Made by a program: the position numbers and the translations under genes
Source of the DNA: JAJFVC01 sp039698075
GTDB lineage: Bacteria > Planctomycetota > Planctomycetia > Pirellulales > Thermoguttaceae
Direction: 5' to 3'
NCBI GenBank assembly: GCA_039698075.1
Contig: JBDKTJ010000060.1
Span: 62,001-126,000, forward strand
DNA length: 64,000 nucleotides
Shown: piece after piece, positions 52,583 through 59,590 of the stretch
Position numbering within the stretch: position 1 is the first letter of the stretch
Layout of the letters: each line of letters starts with the position of its first letter
The notes under the pieces: generated by a model
Told to the model about the DNA's origin: nothing
What the model saw: only the letters and a program-made list of their open reading frames with translations
Databases searched by the model: none

Positions 52583-52616
52583 CTCCAATTTTGAGCGTGA
52601 GCGCTGATTTCATTGT
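52583..52616 (+). promoter_or_regulatory. two-box element copy 7
   Basis: CTCCAATT (52583-52590), 13 nt, CTGATTTCATTGT (52604-52616); the first base of the second box is C instead of T. CTCCAA and TTGGAG at its two ends could pair. It lies 15 nt before the exonuclease ATG and upstream of the Y-RNA array. Confidence 0.6.
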
Positions 52617-52631
52617 TGGAGAGGAAGACAA

Positions 52632-53534
52632 ATGAAAAAGTTCTGCCCAGTCTGCGAAGAGATGCTGATGCCCACTGCCAACGGGCAAGCCGTATGCAAA
52701 GGGTGCGGTTGGGCCGGTGGCTATGGCTGCGGGATTACCGAGCCGAAGTTGCCCGAGACGCCGTACAAGCTGCCCTACGTCAGCATCGACATCGAGACGA
52801 CCGGGCTGGACCCCGAGACCTGCCAGACGCTTGAAGTCGGAGCCGTGATTGACGACTGGAAGAGTCCCATCGACCAGTTGCCACGCTTCCGGCGTGTGTT
52901 TGCTTACGAGACTGTCTGCGGCAGCCCGATGGCAATGTCGATCAATGCGACGTTGCTCAAGCTGATCGCCAACGCCCCGAAGGAACCGAAGATGGGAACG
53001 GACGACGCCATTGCAAAATGGGTCGAGCAGTTCCCGCAAGAGTCCAAGCATCTCGCAGGTGCCATCCGGCAGTTCGTTGGGGACTTCAATGAGGTGTGGT
53101 GGTCGTTGCCGCTCCGCATCCTTCTGGTCGAAGGCATGTCACGCCGGCCTGACTCCGAGATTTTCCGCTTGGCGGCCAATCCGCCGGGCATCAGTTGCTT
53201 CTGCGAACCCGCAGACTTAGGGCCGCTGTTCCGCTCCTGGCTCACCGCCTACGGCATGGACCCCAAGAGCGTGCAGGCCGCCGGCAAGAACTTCGCGTCC
53301 TTCGACGCCCGGTTCTTAGAGAAGATTCCCGATTTCAGCAAGTACATCAAGTTTCGCCATCGCATTATCGACCCGGCCATCCTCTTTTGGAATCCGGCCG
53401 AGGACGAACGGCTCCCCGACAGCAAAACCTGTTCGGAGCGTGCCGGCGGCGACGGCAAAGTAGCGCACACGGCAATCGACGACGCCCTCGAAGTCGTGCG
53501 CATGATCCGAATGGGCGTGAAGAAACTGCTGTGA
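52632..53534 (+). CDS. DEDDh exonuclease with N-terminal zinc ribbon, 300 aa
   Basis: CPVCEEM then CKGCGWAGG forms a ribbon at residues 5-28. The exonuclease domain has VSIDIETTGLD near 50, GKNFASFDARFL near 218 and HTAIDDALEVVRM near 278, complete DEDDh motifs with similarity to oligoribonuclease-type folds. The zinc ribbon may direct it to RNA or DNA. It sits just upstream of the Y-RNA cluster, so a role in RNA turnover with Ro is possible. Confidence 0.8.
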   Translation: MKKFCPVCEEMLMPTANGQAVCKGCGWAGGYGCGITEPKLPETPYKLPYVSIDIETTGLDPETCQTLEVGAVIDDWKSPIDQLPRFRRVFAYETVCGSPMAMSINATLLKLIANAPKEPKMGTDDAIAKWVEQFPQESKHLAGAIRQFVGDFNEVWWSLPLRILLVEGMSRRPDSEIFRLAANPPGISCFCEPADLGPLFRSWLTAYGMDPKSVQAAGKNFASFDARFLEKIPDFSKYIKFRHRIIDPAILFWNPAEDERLPDSKTCSERAGGDGKVAHTAIDDALEVVRMIRMGVKKLL

Positions 53535-53541
53535 GTGCGAT

Positions 53542-53610
53542 GCGGGCCGAAGTGCATCGGTTATCCATCATCAACAGGAACGACACCGATCACACGCCTT
53601 GCCCGCTTTT
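53542..53610 (+). ncRNA. Y RNA-like RNA A
   Basis: GCGGGC (53542-53547) pairs with GCCCGC (53601-53606); a CG bulge (53548-53549) follows, then AAG pairs with CTT (53598-53600). ATCGGT (53556-53561) pairs with ACCGAT (53585-53590). TTATC follows in the upper loop, and TTTT ends the unit. The signature GGCCGAAG-GGTTATC with 3' CTTG parallels Y RNAs that bind Ro60 at a bulged helix. It begins 7 nt after the exonuclease stop. Confidence 0.75.
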
Positions 53611-53615
53611 GATAT

Positions 53616-53740
53616 GGACGCTGTAGCTCAGTCGGTAGAGCGCTAACACCGCTTGCCACCATTAGCCTGCAAGGGCCGGACGGCGTAGCGTTGTCCACTT
53701 TTAATGGAGAGGTCGCGGGTTCGAGTCCCGTCAGCGTCCA
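53616..53740 (+). tRNA. tRNA-Lys (TTT)-like gene with Y-stem insert in the anticodon arm
   Basis: Acceptor, D-arm (GTAGCTCAGTCGGTAGAGC) and T-arm (GCGGG-TTCGAGT-CCCGT) are canonical. Removing 50 nt (53645-53694, or shifted by one base) yields a perfect anticodon arm CTCCA-CTTTTAA-TGGAG, anticodon TTT (Lys). The insert carries CTTGCC and GGGCCGGACGGCGTAGCG, which refold with the flanks as a Ro-type stem: CGCTA (53641-53645) with TAGCG (53686-53690), and GCC with GGC beside a CG bulge. Either a tRNA interrupted by an insert or a tRNA-shaped Y RNA. Confidence 0.75.
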
Positions 53741-53757
53741 CTTGTGTGTTTGAGTCA

Positions 53758-53885
53758 CGGGTTGTAGCCGAATTGGCATAGGCAACGGTCGCATTCCGCT
53801 TCCAACAAACTTGCCCGAAACGGGCCAACTGGACGGCGTTATCAAAGGGAACCGTGATTTGCAGGTTCGAGTCCTGCCAACCCGG
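53758..53885 (+). ncRNA. tRNA-like / Y RNA chimera 2
   Basis: Acceptor CGGGTTG (53758-53764) pairs with CAACCCG (53878-53884). The D-arm (GCCG..GGC) and T-arm (GCAGG-TTCGAGT-CCTGC) are normal. ACGGT (53785-53789) pairs with ACCGT (53851-53855) at the base of the anticodon arm, but 61 nt lie between. That segment contains CTTGCCCG-AAA-CGGGCC (53810-53826) and GGCGTTATC, the Y-stem signature closed by an AAA loop. A tRNA-Gly-like loop CTTCCAA (53799-53805) occurs but isotype cannot be fixed. It may not be aminoacylated. Confidence 0.65.
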
Positions 53886-53886
53886 C

Positions 53887-53961
53887 TTCGGGCCGAAGTG
53901 ACATCGGTTATCAAGTACCTCACCAGTGATCCCGAAACCCGAGTCACAATACTTGCCCGAA
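53887..53961 (+). ncRNA. Y RNA-like RNA B
   Basis: TTCGGGC (53887-53893) pairs perfectly with GCCCGAA (53955-53961). The CG bulge (53894-53895) is followed by AAG/CTT (53896-53898 with 53952-53954) and GTGAC/GTCAC (53898-53902 with 53943-53947). TCGGTTATC follows in the upper part. The most complete match to the Y RNA Ro-binding stem in the array. It has no T-run, so its 3' end probably depends on processing. Confidence 0.75.
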
Positions 53962-53980
53962 AACTCTTGCGTGATGTGTA

Positions 53981-54043
53981 TTGGGCCGAAGCGGCTGGGT
54001 TATCTGGCATTGAACCCCCATCCGCACAACCTTGCCTAGTTTT
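53981..54043 (+). ncRNA. Y RNA-like RNA C, in the Ro leader
   Basis: TTGGGC (53981-53986) pairs with GCCTAG (54034-54039, with wobbles). The CG bulge is followed by AAG/CTT (53989-53991 with 54031-54033), GCGG/CCGC and GGGTT/AACCC. TTTT (54040-54043) follows, then GGAGAGCACC and the Ro ATG. It can act as a Y RNA or as a structured 5' leader by which Ro could regulate its own mRNA. Confidence 0.7.
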
Positions 54044-54053
54044 GGAGAGCACC

Positions 54054-55652
54054 ATGAACTATGCGAAGCACGTTTCGAGTCGTCAGACCCCGGCGTCCGA
54101 GCCGATCCCCGGCACGAATCAAGTCGCCAACCACGGCGGTGGCTACAGCTTCACCGTGGATTGCTGGGGTCAATTGCACCGCTTCCTCATCCTCGGCTCC
54201 GAGGGCGGCACATACTACGTGGGCGAGCGGAAGTTGACCATCGACAACGCGAACTGTGTCCTGACGTGCGGCAACGCCGACCCCGATCGCGCCGTTGCGA
54301 CGGTCGCCTCCGTGAGTCTCGCGGGTCGTGCGCCCAAGAACGATTCGGCCATTTTCGCATTGGCTCTCCTTGCCAGCCGTGGCAACGACCGTTGCCGCCG
54401 GCTCGCGCTGGATGCCTTGTCGAACGTCTGCCGCATTCCGACCCACCTGTTCCAGTTCATCTCGTTCTGCAAAGAGATGCGCGGTTGGGGCCGTGGGATT
54501 CGTGAGGCGGTCAGCCGGTGGTACAACGAGAAGCCGGTAGACAAGCTGGCCTATCAGACCACGAAGTATCGGAACCGGGCTGGCTACACGCACCGCGATG
54601 CCCTGCGTCTGGCCCACCCGAAGACCGACAACGCTGCTCGCAATGCTCTGTACCGATACCTGACAAAGGGCATCGCGGCGGACGACCCTACGACCACCGA
54701 CGAATCGTTGGCGATTGTCCGTGGCTTCGAGCAGATCAGCGCCCTCACCGAGAAGGACGTGAAGGCCGCCGTGAAGCTGATCGAGACCTACAAGATGTCT
54801 TGGGAGCATATCCCGACTCCGTTGCTCAATAGCGTCGAAGTCTGGGAGACGTTGCTGCCACACATGCCGCCCACGGCCCTGGTCCGCAACCTCGGCAAGA
54901 TGACCAGCATCGGACTGTTGAAGCCGATGTCGGCCGCCACGAAATTGGTTGTCGCGCACCTGACGGACAAGGCCCAGTTGAAGGCCGCCCGCGTACATCC
55001 GCTCGCTATCCTGCTGGCGCAGAATACCTACGGCCAAGGCCACGGTATTAAGGGCGGGCTTACGTGGTCGCCCGTGTCGAACATCACGGCCGCCCTGGAG
55101 GATGCGTTCCACGCCGCCTTCGACGCCGTGGAGCCAACTGGTAAGAACCACCTGCTGTGCCTGGACGTGTCCGGCTCGATGGGCTGGTCCTTCCTTGCCA
55201 ACACGGGCCTAAATGCCCGCACGGCGTCGGCCTGCATGGCGATCGTCACCGCGAAGACCGAGCCGTGGACGCAGACGTTGGGCTTCTCCCACACGCTGCT
55301 ACCGCTGAACATCGACAAAAACACATCCCTCCGCGAGGCCGAGAACATCATCGAGCGGATGAACTGCGGCTCGACCAACTGCTCGCTACCGATGCAGTAC
55401 GCTTTGCAGAACAAGCTGGAAGTGGATGCGTTCATCGTCTACACCGACAGCGAGACCAACACCGGCGACATCCACCCGTGCCAAGCCCTCCGTCAATACA
55501 ACAAGGCAATGAGCCGCAACGCGAAGTTGATCGTTGCCGCTATGACCGCGACCAACATAACCATCGCCGATCCCAACGATGCGAACATGCTCGATGTCGT
55601 CGGGTTTGACGCCTCGTGCCCGGCGGTGATGTCCGATTTCGTGAGATCGTAA
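54054..55652 (+). CDS. rsr: Ro60/Rsr-like TROVE-domain RNA-binding protein, 532 aa
   Basis: Length fits Ro60-type proteins. The N-terminal 350 residues are the helical-repeat ring (TVDCWGQLHRFLILGSEGG, then FISFCKEMRGWGRGIREAV, with many basic residues lining it). The vWA-like domain has an intact MIDAS DVSGSMGWS near 370 and YTDSETNTGD near 463. Ro proteins bind ends of misfolded RNAs in the ring and Y RNAs on its outer face. In Deinococcus, Rsr with Y RNA tethers PNPase. The start at 54054 follows TTTTGGAGAGCACC; longer frames run through the RNA array and are not used. Confidence 0.9.
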   Translation: MNYAKHVSSRQTPASEPIPGTNQVANHGGGYSFTVDCWGQLHRFLILGSEGGTYYVGERKLTIDNANCVLTCGNADPDRAVATVASVSLAGRAPKNDSAIFALALLASRGNDRCRRLALDALSNVCRIPTHLFQFISFCKEMRGWGRGIREAVSRWYNEKPVDKLAYQTTKYRNRAGYTHRDALRLAHPKTDNAARNALYRYLTKGIAADDPTTTDESLAIVRGFEQISALTEKDVKAAVKLIETYKMSWEHIPTPLLNSVEVWETLLPHMPPTALVRNLGKMTSIGLLKPMSAATKLVVAHLTDKAQLKAARVHPLAILLAQNTYGQGHGIKGGLTWSPVSNITAALEDAFHAAFDAVEPTGKNHLLCLDVSGSMGWSFLANTGLNARTASACMAIVTAKTEPWTQTLGFSHTLLPLNIDKNTSLREAENIIERMNCGSTNCSLPMQYALQNKLEVDAFIVYTDSETNTGDIHPCQALRQYNKAMSRNAKLIVAAMTATNITIADPNDANMLDVVGFDASCPAVMSDFVRS

Positions 55653-55671
55653 CACCCCGGAGACTGCGACC

Positions 55672-55944
55672 ATGCTTGAAGGACTTGGAATCGAAGCCCT
55701 CGTGCTCGTGACCGTCGCCATCTTCGGCTTCCTGGGCTACCGCTGCCTGATTCGCAGCAAGTGGTTCAGCAAGCTAGTAGGCGAGACGAAACCGCTGCCG
55801 GAAACCAGCGAGGAAGTGATAGGCCGGCTGGACGCCGCCGAGCGCGTTGCTCGTGATCGAGCCGCTGAGGCCGACGCTGACGTACTGACTAACCGTGAAG
55901 TGGCCCGGACAATCCGCCGTCGCGTGCCACGCCGACCCATGTAA
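55672..55944 (+). CDS. small membrane-anchored protein, 90 aa
   Basis: One N-terminal span (GIEALVLVTVAIFGFLGYRC) then a charged helical tail rich in Ala, Glu and Arg. It lies between Ro and the SPFH gene and may be linked to either. Function unknown. Confidence 0.5.
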   Translation: MLEGLGIEALVLVTVAIFGFLGYRCLIRSKWFSKLVGETKPLPETSEEVIGRLDAAERVARDRAAEADADVLTNREVARTIRRRVPRRPM

Positions 55945-55985
55945 CGTGTCCCTGAAACCCGCAACGAAACCTTTGGAGAATCCCC

Positions 55986-57335
55986 GTGTCCACCGCAACG
56001 AAAGTCAAACTCATCGCCGCTGGCGTCGTGACCCTGCTTGCCCTCATCACCGTTGGCATCCTGTGGGGCGGCCTCGTCGGCTACAACAATAACCACGAAT
56101 ATCAGGTCTACCAGTCCATCTTCGGCAAGGTGTCGGTCATCGACACGTCCGGCTACTACTTCAAGGGCTTTGGCACCGTCTGGACGTATCCTCGATCGTT
56201 GCAGCACTACTACAGTGCGTCCGTGAAGGAAGGCGGTGCCAACGACGACAGCATCCGTGTGACGTTCAACGATGGTGGCACAGCACAGATTTCGTCATTT
56301 GTGAAAATCGCCTTCCCGGCTGACGAGAAGCACCGGCTGTTGCTCCACCAGGACTTTTCGGCCAACCCAAAGAATGTCGTGGACGCTGTTCGCTCGCATC
56401 TGACCAACTGCATCAAGAGCACCGGCCCGATGATGTCCGCCAGCGAGAATCAAGCCTCGCGTAAAGCGGAGTTCAATCAGGTCGTTGAAGAGCAGTTGAC
56501 GAAGGGCCTGTTCGAGATGCGACGTACCGAAGTCGAGTTGAACGACGCCGCGCAGTTGGAAGCTACGGGCAACGTGGACGCCAACGGCAAGCCGATCATG
56601 CGAGAGAAGAAGGCAAAGGTCTTGGCGACCGAGATCGTCGAAAAGGACGGTAAGCCTGTGATCGTGCAGCCTTCACCTTTGGAGCGGTATAACATCGGCG
56701 TTACCCAGTTCTCGGTCACGGAGACTCAGTACGACGACAAGACGTTGGAGCAGTTCTCCGCGAAGAAGGAATCCTATCTGGCAGCCGAACGGGCCAAGGC
56801 CCAGCGCCAAGAGGAGCAGCAGCAACGCTTAATGATCGTCGAGCGCGGTCTGCGTCAAGTGGCCGAGATCGAGGCCGCCCAGAACCAGGAAAAGAAGAAA
56901 GCGACCATTGCCGCTGAACAGAAGAAGGAAGTCGCCGCGATTGAGAAGGATCAAGCGGTCATCGCCGCCGAGCAGAAGGTGGAAGTCGCCGCGAAGACAC
57001 AACTCGAAGCGGAAACCTTGAAGAAGATCGCCAAGTTGAAAGCTGAAACGGCCGAGATCGACAAGCAAGCAACCATCGCGGCTGCCGAAGCCAAGCAAAA
57101 GACCATCGAACTTGGCGGCGGCATCTCCGAGAAGGAACGAGTGCTCGCCGAGATCAAGGCCGACCGGGACGCCAAAGTCGCTGCCGCCCTCGCCAGTGTT
57201 CGCACGCCGAATATCGTCCTCGGCAGTGGCGGCACGACGGCCGGCGGAACCGGCAATGAGACCCTGTTGAACTTGCTCCTCCTCAAGAGCATGGGTGTAC
57301 TGCCAGCAGACAACGCCACGACCGCCACGAAATAG
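55986..57335 (+). CDS. SPFH / band-7 (prohibitin-like) membrane protein, 449 aa
   Basis: GTG start after TTTGGAGAATCCCC. A transmembrane helix at residues 8-30 (KLIAAGVVTLLALITVGILW), a beta-rich SPFH-like domain (YQVYQSIFGKVSVIDTSGYY), then a long Glu/Lys/Ala coiled coil at about 255-400 and a Gly/Thr-rich end. Such proteins oligomerise into ring scaffolds and often control proteases or membrane domains. In a phage it may protect the envelope or exclude superinfection. Confidence 0.75.
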   Translation: MSTATKVKLIAAGVVTLLALITVGILWGGLVGYNNNHEYQVYQSIFGKVSVIDTSGYYFKGFGTVWTYPRSLQHYYSASVKEGGANDDSIRVTFNDGGTAQISSFVKIAFPADEKHRLLLHQDFSANPKNVVDAVRSHLTNCIKSTGPMMSASENQASRKAEFNQVVEEQLTKGLFEMRRTEVELNDAAQLEATGNVDANGKPIMREKKAKVLATEIVEKDGKPVIVQPSPLERYNIGVTQFSVTETQYDDKTLEQFSAKKESYLAAERAKAQRQEEQQQRLMIVERGLRQVAEIEAAQNQEKKKATIAAEQKKEVAAIEKDQAVIAAEQKVEVAAKTQLEAETLKKIAKLKAETAEIDKQATIAAAEAKQKTIELGGGISEKERVLAEIKADRDAKVAAALASVRTPNIVLGSGGTTAGGTGNETLLNLLLLKSMGVLPADNATTATK

Positions 57336-57360
57336 AGTCCCGTTGCTATTTGGGACTTTG

Positions 57361-57397
57361 ACGGCCCGCTCGACCTACCACGGGCGGGCCGTTTGTT
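57361..57397 (+). terminator. rho-independent terminator after the SPFH gene
   Basis: ACGGCCCGC (57361-57369) pairs with GCGGGCCGT (57384-57392), followed by TTGTTT. A smaller hairpin GTCCC/GGGAC precedes it. It separates the Ro/SPFH operon from tRNA-Glu. Confidence 0.75.
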
Positions 57398-57398
57398 T

Positions 57399-57472
57399 GC
57401 CCTCGTCGTCTAATCGGTCAGGACATCGGCCCTTCAAGCCGGGAATTGCGGGTTCGAGTCCCGCCGAGGGTA
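57399..57472 (+). tRNA. tRNA-Glu (TTC)
   Basis: Acceptor GCCCTCG pairs with CGAGGGT. The loop CCTTCAA in CGGC-CCTTCAA-GCCG gives anticodon TTC. T-arm GCGGG-TTCGAGT-CCCGC. It stands alone after the terminator. Confidence 0.9.
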
Positions 57473-57498
57473 CTGCACTATCAACCGGAGTAACCACC

Positions 57499-57717
57499 AT
57501 GTTTATCGAATTGAGCGAACGTAATCTTCTCTCTTTGCTGCACAAGCTGCGGATGCCCGGCAGCGAAGCGACCATCATCAAGCCCACTCCCGCCGGGCGT
57601 GTCGTCATCACGGCCGTGTCCGATGAAGTGGCCTACAAGGATCGACGGCCCGGCCCCATGCACCCCGACACGGAAGCCTTTGTCGCCAAGATGAAAGAAG
57701 TCTTGGCCCAAGGCTGA
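57499..57717 (+). CDS. hypothetical protein, 72 aa
   Basis: MFIELSERNLLSLLHKLRMP start; a compact alpha/beta protein of a type common in phage small-gene arrays. Leader CCGGAGTAACCACC. Confidence 0.55.
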   Translation: MFIELSERNLLSLLHKLRMPGSEATIIKPTPAGRVVITAVSDEVAYKDRRPGPMHPDTEAFVAKMKEVLAQG

Positions 57718-57720
57718 ATT

Positions 57721-57810
57721 ATGACCATCGACCGACTTACCACTGTCCTGATCGTTTCGGTGTCCTGCGTTGCCATCGTCGCCATCGTGATGGTCGCCTG
57801 GCCCAAATGA
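57721..57810 (+). CDS. single-span membrane peptide, 29 aa
   Basis: After an MTIDRLTT start, a hydrophobic helix (VLIVSVSCVAIVAIVMVAW) fills the peptide, ending PK. It directly follows the previous gene. Tiny membrane peptides can be translated in phages, but evidence is only composition and position. Confidence 0.4.
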   Translation: MTIDRLTTVLIVSVSCVAIVAIVMVAWPK

Positions 57811-57817
57811 AGAAGCA

Positions 57818-57988
57818 ATGAGCCGCACAAAGAAGGGTTCCAAAGGCTCCGGCTATGAATACTGGGGCCGCCGGCCAGCGAAGGTCCGCTACCCGGACCC
57901 TGGCCGCGAGACGAAGAAAATCACTCACCGCCAAGAGCGAGCCGCAAAGAAGCGCGACTTGCTGAAAGAAGAACGTGACCCGGAATGA
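57818..57988 (+). CDS. small basic protein, 56 aa
   Basis: MSRTKKGSKGSGYEYWGRRP start, then Lys/Arg-rich to the end (RAAKKRDLLKEERDPE). The pattern GSGYEYWG is common in short phage proteins. Its stop overlaps the next ATG by 4 nt. Confidence 0.55.
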   Translation: MSRTKKGSKGSGYEYWGRRPAKVRYPDPGRETKKITHRQERAAKKRDLLKEERDPE

Positions 57989-58476
57989 GACACATCCTTG
58001 CAGCACTCACCGTCGCGCTCCTGTTTGCTGGCATGGTGGCGGCCGAGGCCACACCAAGCCAAACCCTCATCAAGGTTGGACGCGAGACATGGAAGGTCAA
58101 GAGCATCTTGACCGGGAAGCAACACCCGGTCTTGCAGCGCGAGGCCGAGCGCCACGCGAAGGAACAAGCCGATCATCAGATGCAGGGCCATTTTTGGTGG
58201 GACCAGCGCAAGGCCCGCATTATCCAACAAGTCCCTGGCCTCCGTTCCGTTGAGGAGGTTTGCAACGAGAGTTGGCCGGGGCAGAACACAAACGACGCCG
58301 CCTACGAAATGTATCGTTCGTGGAAAACGTCGGATGGTCATTGGGCTTCTGTCAACAGTCCTTGTACTTACTACGGCTATGCAATGGCGCTTGGCAAGAA
58401 TGGTGTGTGGTACGCCTGCGGCATCGTGGCTCAGAAAGGAACCGGAGAATGGGATGGGCAGGCGGATCAGAATTAG
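57985..58476 (+). CDS. exported CAP/SCP-like protein, 163 aa
   Basis: The signal peptide MRHILAALTVALLFAGMVAA precedes a CAP-superfamily domain: QREAERHAKEQADHQMQGH near 47, VEEVCNESWPGQN near 89, GHWASVNSPCTYYGYAMAL near 115 and NGVWYACGIVA at the end, as in SCP-like extracellular proteins. With the serine protease (22493), it is the second clearly exported enzyme-like protein. Role in a phage unknown. Confidence 0.7.
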   Translation: MRHILAALTVALLFAGMVAAEATPSQTLIKVGRETWKVKSILTGKQHPVLQREAERHAKEQADHQMQGHFWWDQRKARIIQQVPGLRSVEEVCNESWPGQNTNDAAYEMYRSWKTSDGHWASVNSPCTYYGYAMALGKNGVWYACGIVAQKGTGEWDGQADQN

Positions 58477-58661
58477 CGGAAGAAGTATGGACCGCCGTGC
58501 GCGACTTAATTCCGTAGCGTAAGCGGAAGCAAGCGGCCCGCGAGATCATCGAATCCTTCGAGAACTTCGACTGTGACACCATCGACGAATGCGAACAACT
58601 GTGCGCAGACGCCGGCCGTGAGTACGACGAGGACGCCGACGAGATCGTCTACCGCGACTAG
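58449..58661 (+). pseudogene. small gene interrupted by an in-frame TAG
   Basis: ATG at 58449 opens a frame whose product, ELAEEVWTAVRDLIP then stop then RKRKQAAREIIESFENFDCD, reads as one continuous conserved-type phage protein of about 70 residues with TAG at codon 23 (58515-58517). The part after the TAG has no start codon of its own. Explanations: recent nonsense mutation, readthrough by a suppressor tRNA, or a base-call error. The 5' end overlaps the CAP-like gene by 28 nt. Confidence 0.5.
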
Positions 58662-58773
58662 CTGCCCGTACACGGGCACGACCTGCCCGTATGGCCGCGA
58701 CTGCCCTTCGTGCCCCGTGCCGTACGCGCACGATGACCTGGGAGAAGATTGGGACGCTTTCGATCTGCCATGA
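58618..58773 (+). CDS. possible Cys-rich peptide, 51 aa
   Basis: GTG at 58618 opens a frame reading SCPYTGTTCPYGRDCPSCPV toward its end. The Cys-Pro spacing suggests a zinc or disulfide knot, and the stop overlaps the next ATG (58770). The 5' half overlaps the interrupted gene in another frame, so the start is uncertain. Confidence 0.35.
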   Translation: MSTTRTPTRSSTATSCPYTGTTCPYGRDCPSCPVPYAHDDLGEDWDAFDLP

Positions 58774-59045
58774 CCAATCCCTGCAATCATCCACGCAACG
58801 TGCGATTCAATCCAGACACGGGGGTCGTTCAATGCTTCACCTGTGGCTGCGTATGGACGCCGATCACGCAATCGCCAGATGAAGCATACTGCGAAGCGGT
58901 TTGCAGAGAAGTGGAGCGGTTGAAGAACGCTCCGACAGAATGCGAAGAGCACGAATGGCTTTGGCCTTGGAGCCGTCGAAACGAAGCGAGTCCCATGCAA
59001 CGGATGTCTCCACAACGACGCCACGTGCCGCACCTGCGAACATAG
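58770..59045 (+). CDS. zinc-ribbon protein, 91 aa
   Basis: MTNPCNHPRNVRFNPDTGVV then CFTCGCVW gives a CHCC-type ribbon; a charged helix follows. The start at 58770 overlaps the preceding stop by 4 nt. The C-terminal 20 residues are Arg/His-rich. Confidence 0.5.
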   Translation: MTNPCNHPRNVRFNPDTGVVQCFTCGCVWTPITQSPDEAYCEAVCREVERLKNAPTECEEHEWLWPWSRRNEASPMQRMSPQRRHVPHLRT

Positions 59046-59054
59046 AGGCTCCTG

Positions 59055-59405
59055 ATGTCCTACCCGACCGAAGAGTACCTGAAAGCCCTCGAAGCCATTG
59101 GCCTGCAAACTGCAAAAGAGCAGATGCGAAAGGCCACCGTGGAAGCGGATGCAACCTACGTAGTCGGTCAGGAGAGAGTCGCCGCCGCTCGTGCCGAGCG
59201 ACAACAAGCTGAGTCCCTGCACGACCATGCTGCCGCCAACTATCGTGAGTTCCGCCGGCCGTGGCGCGTTATCGGGGCCGAAGTCAGTCGTGTAGACGAT
59301 CGCTTTCGCTGTGGCGTGCAGGGCGTGGAAGCCTTCGGCGACACACCGGAAATGGCGACCGACAACTTCGATCACCTGTGGCAGATGGGAGATGGACCTG
59401 CGTGA
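59055..59405 (+). CDS. hypothetical protein, 116 aa
   Basis: A helical N-terminal half (EYLKALEAIGLQTAKEQMRK, coiled) then a beta-rich tail. Leader GAGGCTCCTG. No motif. Confidence 0.5.
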   Translation: MSYPTEEYLKALEAIGLQTAKEQMRKATVEADATYVVGQERVAAARAERQQAESLHDHAAANYREFRRPWRVIGAEVSRVDDRFRCGVQGVEAFGDTPEMATDNFDHLWQMGDGPA

Positions 59406-59590
59406 CCCCCGTGACTGAAACCTATCGAGACCTGTGGCAGATCACCGTCGAGGAACGGGCGAATGGCTGGTTCTACGCGGTGCAATATAGCGGCTTCAAG
59501 GCTGAATACGGCCCATTCATCGGCCCAGCGTCGGCGATGGATTCCGCCAAGATGCTCGTTGACGTTCTCGAAGAGGAGATTGAGTGGTGA
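59402..59590 (+). CDS. hypothetical protein, 62 aa
   Basis: A GTG start overlaps the previous TGA. The product (YRDLWQITVEERANGWFYAV) is a small mixed alpha/beta protein with no known motif. Confidence 0.5.
   Translation: MTPVTETYRDLWQITVEERANGWFYAVQYSGFKAEYGPFIGPASAMDSAKMLVDVLEEEIEW

Noticed and set aside
53645..53694. Group I or archaeal bulge-helix-bulge intron in the Lys tRNA
   Set aside because: Fifty nt is too short for a self-splicing intron, and I could not form the 4-bp helix with two 3-nt bulges. The Y-stem explanation accounts for the sequence better.
53811..54053. N-terminal extension of the Ro gene starting at 53811
   Set aside because: It would run through the tRNA-like element and two Y RNAs; the ATG at 54054 has a strong leader and gives the family length.
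54036..55151. 371-codon minus-strand frame
   Set aside because: Shadow of the Ro gene.
58449..58661. Genome-wide TAG recoding
   Set aside because: Many neighbouring genes end at TAG in positions that agree with the next start codon.
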